A DNA stretch of 15,657 nt from contig PUKG01000170.1 of the NCBI GenBank assembly GCA_003550445.1, positions 1-15,657 on the forward strand, written 5' to 3'. The stretch is from Halobacteroidaceae bacterium. GTDB taxonomy: Bacteria; Bacillota; Halanaerobiia; B1SED10-174. The position numbers were made by a program, and so were the translations under genes. Shown in pieces: positions 6,689-12,466 of this stretch. A model generated the notes under the pieces. It did not search any database. It was not told the DNA's origin and worked only from the letters and a program-made list of their open reading frames with translations. Positions within the stretch are counted from its first letter, which is position 1. Every line of letters begins with the position of its first letter.

Positions 6689-7387
6689 TTAATGGAGGAC
6701 AATTTCCTCTACCCAGAAGCCAAAAGTTTCCTCTTCATCTGGGGCGTCAATATCAAAACTAACCATGATCTGGAAATCGCCAAAATCACCTATTTCGAAA
6801 AATATCAAAACATCTTCTCCGGCATCATCTTTAGCGGTAAGGGTGTAAAAGAAAATATCGGCAGTGAGGTCTCCAAAAGTTCTTTCGGAAACATCTGTTA
6901 AAACAATTACTTCTCCTTCAGTATCTTCCAAAAGGAGCCCTTCTATATCAAAAGCATCGGCCATGTAAAAAGGAAGGAAAAAGAACATGGTTACAAAACC
7001 AGCAAACATTAGAGGAATTTCTTCTCCTGACTGATTATCGATTACTTTATTCATTTGTCCATCCCGGTCAATCCAGAAAAGCATTTCCTGTTCTTCTGAG
7101 GGAGATGATCCCCGCATTGAAACTTTTTCCAATTCTACCCCATCAATTGTTTCCTTACCAAGGTATTCATAAATTATTTGGGTAAGTTCGTCTCCTTCGG
7201 GGTTCATAACATAAACAAACCTGGAAAAGTTACTTACTAAATCGCCTACCCCTTCAATCTCAAACCAGTTAGCAAGGTCAAAATCAAAGTCCAACAAATC
7301 TTCTTCTGCTATAGCCAGGGGGGAACAAAAAGGAAGAACCAAAAGAGTAAAAATGGCTATAAAACGGGTAGTTCTTTTATTGAACAT
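6689..7387 (-). CDS. acidic secreted protein of unknown function
   Basis: I do not recognise a family for this 232-residue protein. It has a clear signal peptide: MFNKRTTR, hydrophobic core at about 9-20, and a probable cleavage AIA|EE after residue 27. There is no lipobox (the only Cys, at 21, is inside the signal peptide). The mature part is rich in Asp and Glu and has regular alternating strands, such as VYVMNPEGDELTQIIYEY, EMLFWIDRDGQMNKV and FFEIGDFGDFQIMVSF. This suggests a beta-rich, LolA/LppX-like or lipid-shield-like fold, but that is speculation. A hydrophobic stretch at about 126-143 (PLMFAGFVTMFFFLPFYM) could be a buried hairpin or a membrane segment. The start follows AAGGGAG. 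It is a single-gene unit with its own terminator. Confidence 0.85.
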   Translation of the reverse strand: MFNKRTTRFIAIFTLLVLPFCSPLAIAEEDLLDFDFDLANWFEIEGVGDLVSNFSRFVYVMNPEGDELTQIIYEYLGKETIDGVELEKVSMRGSSPSEEQEMLFWIDRDGQMNKVIDNQSGEEIPLMFAGFVTMFFFLPFYMADAFDIEGLLLEDTEGEVIVLTDVSERTFGDLTADIFFYTLTAKDDAGEDVLIFFEIGDFGDFQIMVSFDIDAPDEEETFGFWVEEIVLH

Positions 7388-7420
7388 GTTAAAACGCTCC
7401 CTTCGTTTTCGGACTTTAAT

Positions 7421-7448
7421 ATTTTAAACTTTTGAATTATCTTAACAA
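7421..7448 (-). promoter_or_regulatory. candidate promoter of the secreted-protein gene
   Basis: On the minus strand TTGTTA (7448-7443) and TAAAAT (7426-7421) are separated by 16 bases, 34 bases or more upstream of the start codon at 7387. Both hexamers are fair but not perfect matches to sigma-A consensus. Confidence 0.4.
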
Positions 7449-7520
7449 TAGTATTCAGCCAAAAACAAGTTTTTCCTTCACAAACAATTGGCGAAAAAAA
7501 GAAGTAGAGGAGAATGGGAG

Positions 7521-7676
7521 TTGGATTTCCTAAAAAAAATAAAAGGGGTTCCTTTCCTTTTAATTTTAGTTGCCATGTTAATGGGTTATTGTTTTTCAAG
7601 GATTAAAGAATTTTTTGTCCCGGAAATCCAAAATTCTTATCCTCGGGATAGAAAAGAAAAAAAGGAAGGAGGTTAG
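7521..7676 (+). CDS. possible small single-helix membrane protein
   Basis: A 51-codon frame starting at TTG 7521, with AGAGGAG at 7506-7512 and 8 bases spacing. It could extend in frame to TTG 7488, but no ribosome site is seen there. It would encode MDFLKKIKG, a hydrophobic helix (VPFLLILVAMLMGYCF), then a charged tail ending in RDRKEKKEGG. The basic residues before the helix suggest the N-terminus stays inside. No family recognised. The uncommon start codon and the lysine/arginine-rich tail in an A-rich region mean it could be chance. Confidence 0.35.
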   Translation: MDFLKKIKGVPFLLILVAMLMGYCFSRIKEFFVPEIQNSYPRDRKEKKEGG

Positions 7677-7732
7677 CAAAAAAGAGGAGAACTAATAAGA
7701 CGGTGGAAAAGTAAAAAAACCTGCAGTAATTA

Positions 7733-7778
7733 TATTCCGTAAAAGGGACTACTAATGCTAATGGAATACAAATATTCC
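7733..7778. promoter_or_regulatory. TATTCC/GGAATA repeats upstream of the dehydrogenase operon
   Basis: GGAATA-CAAA-TATTCC (7763-7778) is a perfect 6-bp inverted repeat, and a third copy, TATTCC, lies at 7733-7738. They sit 71-116 bases before the first dehydrogenase start and could be an operator. I saw no convincing -35/-10 pair between 7677 and 7848; TTGTGC (7804-7809) with TTTATA would place the start of transcription inside the ribosome site, so it was not accepted. Confidence 0.3.
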
Positions 7779-7848
7779 TTTTATGGATTTTAACAATGAT
7801 TAGTTGTGCATGATAGGTCTAAATATTTTTATACGAGGAGGCATTAAG

Positions 7849-8163
7849 ATGCGGATTAAGGACCACCCCATCCTTTCTTTTGCAGAAGGGAAAAAGGTTG
7901 AGTTCACATTTGAAGGAAAAATCTTAACCGGGAAAGAGGGGGAACCTATTGCAGCAGCCCTTCATGATGCAGGAATAAGGGTTTTACGGCATAGTCCCCG
8001 GCATAATAGGCCCCGGGGTTTCTTTTGTGCAATTGGAAATTGTTCTTCCTGTTTGATGGTTGTTGATGGAAAGCCAAATGTTAAGGTTTGCGTTACCCCT
8101 CTACAGGAAGGAATGAGGGTTCAATATCAAAAAGGTAAGGGGGATATCAATGCGGCAAACTGA
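7849..8163 (+). CDS. small [2Fe-2S] subunit of amine/amino-acid dehydrogenase (HcnA / SoxA N-terminus type)
   Basis: A 104-residue [2Fe-2S] protein of the kind found as HcnA of hydrogen cyanide synthase and as the N-terminal domain of sarcosine oxidase alpha. Cluster ligands are Cys60, Cys65, Cys68 and Cys81 (FFCAIGNCSSCLMVVDG then VKVCVTPL). The LRHSPRHNRPRGFFCAIGNC pattern is typical of this subfamily. The start at 7849 is chosen over an upstream ATG at 7804 because GAGGAGG (7835-7841) lies just ahead of it and homology begins at RIKDHPI. It overlaps the next gene by 14 bases, so the two are probably translationally coupled. It is expected to relay electrons in the five-subunit complex encoded downstream. 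Confidence 0.9.
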   Translation: MRIKDHPILSFAEGKKVEFTFEGKILTGKEGEPIAAALHDAGIRVLRHSPRHNRPRGFFCAIGNCSSCLMVVDGKPNVKVCVTPLQEGMRVQYQKGKGDINAAN

Positions 8164-9220
8164 TTTAGCAATTATTGGGGCAGGACCTGCCGGCCTCGCC
8201 GCAGCCCTGGAAGCGGCAACAGCAGGGGCAAAGGTAATTCTTCTTGAAAGGGACGAATGGTTGGGGGGGCAACTTGTCAAGCAAACCCATCAGTTTTTCG
8301 GCTCTAAAAAAGAATTTGCCGGGATGCGGGGAATTGATATCGCCACCCATTTTTCAGAACAAATAGAAAAAAATAAAGACATTGAAGTTTTTACCGGGGC
8401 GACAGCCCTGGGGTATTATGAAGATGGTGTATTAACCGCCGCGTATTCAGGACGAATGCTGAAAATCAAACCCAAAACCATGCTTGTTGCATCCGGGGCT
8501 ATGGAAAAAATGATACCATTTAACAATAATGATTTGCCTGGAGTATACGGGGCGGGAGCTGTTCAAACACTGATGAATGTTTACGGAGTTGCTCCCGGGA
8601 AAAGAGTATTGATGGTAGGGGCGGGAAATATTGGTTTAATTGTTTCTTACCAGTTAATGCAGGCTGGTATTGAGGTGGAGGCTATTATTGAAGGTTCCTC
8701 CCAGGTTGGAGGGTATTGGGTTCATGCCTCTAAAATCAGGCGGATGGGAGTACCAATCCTTACAAATCATACTATTTTAAAAGCAATTGGTGAAGAAAAG
8801 GTAGAAGGAGCACTGATTACTGAGATTGATGAAAACTGGAAACCTTTAGAAGGCACTGAACGGGAAGTTAGCGTTGATAACATCTGCCTGGCAGTTGGCC
8901 TTTCGCCTCTGGCTGAATTATTATGGCAGGCTGGATGCCAAATGGAGTTTTCGCCCCAGCTTGGAGGTTATGTCCCGGTTAGAGATGAGGACCTGGAAAC
9001 CAGCCAGGAGGGGATTTATATAGCTGGTGATGTAGCCGGGATTGAAGAAGCAACGAGCGCTATTCTTGAAGGACAGCTTGCGGGAATTTCTGCGGCTAGA
9101 AAAATGGGTTTTGCCGTGGAGGATAAAAAAATTGAACAAATAAAAGAAAACCTTAAATCTTTACGGGCAGGGCCGGTTGGTGAGCATATCCGGCAGGGTT
9201 TGGCCCAAGTTGAGAGGTGA
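8150..9220 (+). CDS. FAD/NAD(P)-binding oxidoreductase subunit (HcnB / PDH alpha-like)
   Basis: A 356-residue two-dinucleotide-fold flavoprotein. The FAD-binding GAGPAG lies at residues 10-15 with the acidic LLERDEWLGGQ strand end at 31-41. A second GAGNIG at 157-162 is the NAD(P)-type fold, and the late FAD motif EGIYIAGDVAG is at 287-297. Homologues are HcnB, the opine oxidase A subunits and the alpha subunit of archaeal dye-linked L-proline dehydrogenase. In some relatives the [2Fe-2S] domain is fused at the N-terminus; here it is a separate upstream gene. The start overlaps that gene by 14 bases. The role is probably to move electrons from the substrate-oxidising subunit to the iron-sulfur partners. 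Confidence 0.92.
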   Translation: MRQTDLAIIGAGPAGLAAALEAATAGAKVILLERDEWLGGQLVKQTHQFFGSKKEFAGMRGIDIATHFSEQIEKNKDIEVFTGATALGYYEDGVLTAAYSGRMLKIKPKTMLVASGAMEKMIPFNNNDLPGVYGAGAVQTLMNVYGVAPGKRVLMVGAGNIGLIVSYQLMQAGIEVEAIIEGSSQVGGYWVHASKIRRMGVPILTNHTILKAIGEEKVEGALITEIDENWKPLEGTEREVSVDNICLAVGLSPLAELLWQAGCQMEFSPQLGGYVPVRDEDLETSQEGIYIAGDVAGIEEATSAILEGQLAGISAARKMGFAVEDKKIEQIKENLKSLRAGPVGEHIRQGLAQVER

Positions 9221-9224
9221 GAAA

Positions 9225-9731
9225 ATGCTGAAAAAAGATGGGGTTCCTTCCCCAGAAGAACTTGAGGGAGTCAAACCTTCCCAGGAAAGGTTGGAAGAAG
9301 GTCCGGTTGTAATAGTTGAGTGTATGCAGGAAATTCCCTGTGATCCCTGTTACTATGCCTGTCCAAAAGAAGCCTTTCGGCCTTTTGGAGATATTAACGA
9401 GAAACCCGAAATTGATTATGAAAAATGTAATGGCTGTTCAATTTGTATTGCCAACTGCCCGGGCCTTGCAATCTTTGTTCTGGACTACAATTACTCCGAA
9501 AAAGAGGGTCTTTTGAAAATCCCCTATGAACTCAAGCCTCTACCGGAAAAAGAAGAAAAAGTAATTGTTCTTAATCGGGCAGGTGAAGAAATAGGGAAAG
9601 GTAGGGTGGTCCAGGTCCTTAATACTAAAAAACAGGATCGCACTGCAATAATTTCTATTGCCGTCCCAAAAGAGATCCTAATGGACGCCCGGCATATCAG
9701 GCTGATAAGGGGGAGTACCGATGAAGGATGA
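9225..9731 (+). CDS. ferredoxin-type protein with two [4Fe-4S] motifs
   Basis: A 168-residue protein with two cysteine motifs: C33-x5-C39-x2-C42-x3-C46-P and C68-x2-C71-x2-C74-x3-C78-P. The second is a classical [4Fe-4S] ferredoxin motif and the first is a looser version. The C-terminal half (about 90-168) is a beta-rich domain without cysteines (VIVLNRAGEEIGKGRVVQV). The start at 9225 follows GAGAGGTGA; a longer frame from 9177 would run back into the oxidoreductase gene. Comparable ferredoxin subunits (called PdhF in archaeal proline dehydrogenase clusters) act as electron carriers inside the complex. The gene overlaps the next by 11 bases. Confidence 0.9.
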   Translation: MLKKDGVPSPEELEGVKPSQERLEEGPVVIVECMQEIPCDPCYYACPKEAFRPFGDINEKPEIDYEKCNGCSICIANCPGLAIFVLDYNYSEKEGLLKIPYELKPLPEKEEKVIVLNRAGEEIGKGRVVQVLNTKKQDRTAIISIAVPKEILMDARHIRLIRGSTDEG

Positions 9732-9999
9732 TGTAATCCTCTGTTTTTGTGAAGATCTTACCCGGGAAGAAGTTCGGGAAGCGATAAAAAAAGGCTCAGA
9801 TTCTTTTGAAGCATTAAAAAGGTTGATTCGTTGTGGCATGGGAGCATGCCAGGGAAAAACCTGTGAAGAAAATATCCAGAGAGAAATTATGGCTATTACC
9901 GGAAAAACTAGGGAGGAACTTCCCCTGCAAAGGCAAAGGCCGCCTTCAGTTGGAATTTTTCTCCAGGATGCTGCCAGAGGTGATAATGATGAAAAATAG
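9721..9999 (+). CDS. BFD-type [2Fe-2S]-binding small subunit
   Basis: A 92-residue protein of the BFD-like [2Fe-2S] family. The ligand pattern Cys8-x-Cys10, then Cys38-x4-Cys43 within IRCGMGACQGKTC is diagnostic; Cys48 is an extra cysteine. Between them lies a helical segment (LTREEVREAIKKGSDSFEALKRL). The same domain forms the C-terminal part of some sarcosine oxidase alpha and opine oxidase subunits, and a stand-alone subunit (PdhX) in proline dehydrogenase clusters. It overlaps the ferredoxin gene by 11 bases and the following FAD subunit gene by about 14, so the whole run is one transcription and translation unit. Confidence 0.92.
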   Translation: MKDDVILCFCEDLTREEVREAIKKGSDSFEALKRLIRCGMGACQGKTCEENIQREIMAITGKTREELPLQRQRPPSVGIFLQDAARGDNDEK

Positions 10000-11137
10000 T
10001 GCTGAAGTTGTAATTATTGGAGGAGGCGTTGTTGGCTGTGCAATTGCTTATAACCTTGCAAAGATGGGCTGCACAGATGTAGTAGTCCTGGAAAAAGAAT
10101 ACCTTACAGCAGGGGCAACGGGACGCTGTGGGGCTGGCATCAGACAGCAGTGGGGAACAGAAATGAACTGCAAACTTTCCAAGGCCAGCATGGATACATT
10201 TGAAGTTTTAAATGAAATGCTGGAGTACCCAGTAGACATAGAGTTAAAACAAAACGGGTACCTTATTCTTGCCTACGAGGAAAAGGAAATTGAACAGTTT
10301 AAGAAAAACATAAGCCTTCAGAACAGGTTGGGAATTGATTCCAGACTTATTAGCCCCGAGGAAGCAAGGGAGATTGTTCCCCACCTGAATATTGATGGTT
10401 TATTGGGGGCCGCTTTTTGCGGCCGGGATGGACACGCAAATCCTTTTCATGTAACCCAGGCTTATGCTGATGCCGCAAAAAGGTTGGGTGTGGAGATTTA
10501 CACCTACACGAGTTGTATGGATATTGAAAGGGAAGGAGATCAAATAACAGGCGTTGTTACGGATAAGGGGAAAATTAAAACCAGTAAGGTTGTTAACGCA
10601 GCGGGGGGTTATTCCGATCTAATAGGGAATATGGTTGGACTTGAACTCCCGGTCTTTTCTGAACGGCATCAGATTATGGTTACAGAACCGGTTAATCCTC
10701 TTCAGGGACCAATGGTTATTTCTTTTTACCACCATTTTTACTGCCAGCAGGTTCCCCACGGGGCTTTTATTATGGGGCAGGGAGATCCTAATGAACCGAA
10801 AGGCCATAATATAGGACACAGCTGGCAATTCCTTCAGGAGTTGTCCGGTAAGATTGTAAGGACATTTCCAGTTTTAAAAGATTTACGAGTTGTTCGCCAG
10901 TGGTCGGGCCTTTATAATATAACCCCTGATTCTCAGCCAATTTTGTGCGAAGCACCCGAAGTCCCTGGTTTTTACATGGCAATTGGTTTTAGCGGTCATG
11001 GCTTTATGATTGCTCCAATAACAGGGGTTGTCATGGCAGAAATGATCCTTGGTAAAGAAGTTTCGATGCCGGTTCATAAGCTGGATCTGGGACGCTTTGA
11101 ACGAGGAGAATTGGTTCTGGAACCGTCAGTTGTTTAA
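9986..11137 (+). CDS. sarcosine-oxidase-beta-like FAD subunit (DAO family amine/amino-acid dehydrogenase)
   Basis: The substrate-oxidising subunit of the complex, about 383 residues, DAO (D-amino acid oxidase/SoxB/HcnC) family. The N-terminal FAD fold has VVIIGGGVVGCAIAYNLAKMG (8-28), then VVVLEKEYLTAGATGRCGAGIRQQWG, typical of SoxB and proline dehydrogenase beta. DGHANPFHVTQAYADAAKRLG is conserved in SoxB proteins. The C-terminal TPDSQPILCEAP and GFSGHGFMIAPITG complete the FAD and active-site region. The reaction is expected to be oxidation of a secondary or primary amino acid to an imine; sarcosine, proline, glycine, a D-amino acid or an opine are all possible. The start is at 9986 or 9989 (AGAGGTGA at 9976-9983); a frame from 9833 only overlaps the BFD gene. 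Confidence 0.92.
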   Translation: MMKNSAEVVIIGGGVVGCAIAYNLAKMGCTDVVVLEKEYLTAGATGRCGAGIRQQWGTEMNCKLSKASMDTFEVLNEMLEYPVDIELKQNGYLILAYEEKEIEQFKKNISLQNRLGIDSRLISPEEAREIVPHLNIDGLLGAAFCGRDGHANPFHVTQAYADAAKRLGVEIYTYTSCMDIEREGDQITGVVTDKGKIKTSKVVNAAGGYSDLIGNMVGLELPVFSERHQIMVTEPVNPLQGPMVISFYHHFYCQQVPHGAFIMGQGDPNEPKGHNIGHSWQFLQELSGKIVRTFPVLKDLRVVRQWSGLYNITPDSQPILCEAPEVPGFYMAIGFSGHGFMIAPITGVVMAEMILGKEVSMPVHKLDLGRFERGELVLEPSVV

Positions 11138-11200
11138 GTTTAAGGGGGAATGGGAAATTAACCCCGAAGGTTTAATAAGCTTGCCGAGGAGGGAAACTCA

Positions 11201-11971
11201 ATGTTTAAATACCTCAAGGTAGAAAAAAAAGAGAACTTTACCCTAATTACAATTAATCGTCCCGAACAGTTAAATGCTTTGAACCTGGAAGTGTTAGAAG
11301 AATTAAACAGGGCCCTGGAGGAAGAGGGGAAGGATCCCTCCACTCTTGTTATTACCGGGGAAGGGGATAAAGCTTTTGTGGCCGGTGCAGATATTTCTGC
11401 CATGAAAGATATGACCCCTCTTGAAGCAGAAAAACTATCCCAGGCGGGGCAGGTTGTTTTCCACAAAATCTACCAGTGGCCCCTGCCAACTGTGGCTTTG
11501 ATAAACGGTTTTGCCCTTGGGGGAGGGTGTGAACTTGCCCTGGCCTGTGATTTAAGAATTATTAAGGAAGGAACCAGGATTGGGCAACCGGAAATTATCC
11601 TTGGAATAATCCCCGGTTTTGGAGGAACCTATTTTTTGAAAATTTTACTGGGTGAAGCCAAAGCCAAAGAATTAATTATGACTGGAAAGGCCCTTAAAGC
11701 AAAAGAAGCTAAAGAAATTGGTCTTGTTAACACAGTCCTTTCCGATGAAAATTTCCAGGAAGAAGGTTTTAAACAGATATTGGAACTTGCTACCAAGGGC
11801 AAAAAGGCTCTCCGGGCTGCAAAAATTATCCTAAATGAAAACTACGAAAATGTTAAAAATGGTCTGGAAAGAGAGAGAACCCTTTTTGCCGAATTATTTA
11901 CTACCGAGGATCAAACTGAGGGGATGACAGCTTTTTTGGAAAAACGAAAACCCCAGTTTAAAAACAAATAG
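11201..11971 (+). CDS. enoyl-CoA hydratase/isomerase (crotonase) family protein
   Basis: A 256-residue crotonase-fold protein of standard length. ITINRPEQLNALN (17-29) is the N-terminal signature. The CoA-binding and oxyanion-hole segments are FVAGADI (59-65) and NGFALGGGCELALACD (102-117). Both catalytic glutamates of true enoyl-CoA hydratases are present: Glu111 in GGGCE and Glu131 in IGQPEIILGIIPGFGGT. This favours hydratase activity, for example on crotonyl-CoA, over the isomerases or dehalogenases of the superfamily. The start at 11201 follows GAGGAGGG. It lies 63 bases after the dehydrogenase cluster with no terminator between, so it is probably co-transcribed; it may act on a CoA ester made from the oxidised amino acid, though no CoA ligase is in view. 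Confidence 0.95.
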   Translation: MFKYLKVEKKENFTLITINRPEQLNALNLEVLEELNRALEEEGKDPSTLVITGEGDKAFVAGADISAMKDMTPLEAEKLSQAGQVVFHKIYQWPLPTVALINGFALGGGCELALACDLRIIKEGTRIGQPEIILGIIPGFGGTYFLKILLGEAKAKELIMTGKALKAKEAKEIGLVNTVLSDENFQEEGFKQILELATKGKKALRAAKIILNENYENVKNGLERERTLFAELFTTEDQTEGMTAFLEKRKPQFKNK

Positions 11972-11981
11972 TTAAACACCC

Positions 11982-12010
11982 TTGTCAAAAAGGGTTCCAG
12001 TGTATATAAT
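11982..12010 (+). promoter_or_regulatory. sigma-A promoter of the tRNA-Tyr/His/Leu cluster
   Basis: TTGTCA at 11982-11987 and a perfect TATAAT at 12005-12010 are 17 bases apart. The expected start near 12017 is about ten bases before tRNA-Tyr. It begins only 11 bases after the crotonase stop. Confidence 0.9.
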
Positions 12011-12026
12011 AGAGTATGGATCTTGT

Positions 12027-12112
<86 letters not shown>

Positions 12113-12119
12113 GTTTTAT

Positions 12120-12197
12120 GGTGGGTGTAGCTCAGGTGGTTAGAGCGCAGGATTGTGGCTCCTGAGGCCGTGGGTTCAAATCCCATCACTCACCCCA
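12120..12197 (+). tRNA. tRNA-His (anticodon GTG)
   Basis: Acceptor GTGGGTG/CACTCAC, anticodon stem CAGGA/TCCTG with loop TTGTGGC giving GTG, T arm GTGGG-TTCAAAT-CCCAT and encoded CCA. A G at 12120 precedes the acceptor and faces the C discriminator: the G-1:C73 pair that histidyl-tRNA synthetase requires. Confidence 0.97.
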
Positions 12198-12204
12198 TTT
12201 TTTT

Positions 12205-12290
12205 GCGAAGGTGGTGGAATTGGCAGACACGCTAGACTTAGGATCTAGTGGGCATTGCCCTTGGGGGTTCGAGTCCCCCCCTTCGCACCA
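12205..12290 (+). tRNA. tRNA-Leu (anticodon TAG)
   Basis: Acceptor GCGAAGG/CCTTCGC, anticodon stem CTAGA/TCTAG with loop CTTAGGA giving TAG, a long variable arm (TGGGCATTGCCCT), T arm GGGGG-TTCGAGT-CCCCC, discriminator A and encoded CCA. Reads CUN-type leucine codons. Confidence 0.97.
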
Positions 12291-12295
12291 TTTTT

Positions 12296-12320
12296 CCCGC
12301 GAAATTTGGCGGGTTTTTTT
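12296..12320 (+). terminator. first terminator after the tRNA cluster
   Basis: CCCGC (12296-12300) pairs with GCGGG (12309-12313) across an 8-base loop and is followed by seven Ts. It starts six bases after tRNA-Leu. Confidence 0.88.
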
Positions 12321-12328
12321 ATTTTTTA

Positions 12329-12355
12329 CCCCGGGTTTTTTCTGGGGAGTTTTTT
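12329..12355 (+). terminator. second, tandem terminator after the tRNA cluster
   Basis: CCCCGG (12329-12334) pairs with CTGGGG (12342-12347), with a G-T pair, across a 7-base loop, followed by AG and six Ts. It backs up the first terminator and insulates the downstream gene from strong tRNA transcription. No clear promoter was found in 12356-12466, although TAATAT at 12374 could be a -10. Confidence 0.7.
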
Positions 12356-12466
12356 AAAAAGGTAAGAACTCAATAATATAGAAGAAATGGAAAGTAATGA
12401 AAAAAAGGGTTTTTATAGGGTTTTGGGGAAATTCGAATAGGAAGCAAAGAGGGAGGGGGAGAAACC

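Noticed and set aside
7804..7848. Upstream extension of the [2Fe-2S] protein
   Set aside because: The strong GAGGAGG site serves ATG 7849, and the extra 15 residues would include the untranslated leader.
9833..9985. Fifty-one residue N-terminal extension of the SoxB-like subunit
   Set aside because: It lies entirely within the BFD gene in another frame; the FAD motif starts directly after ATG 9986/9989, which has its own AGAGGTGA site.
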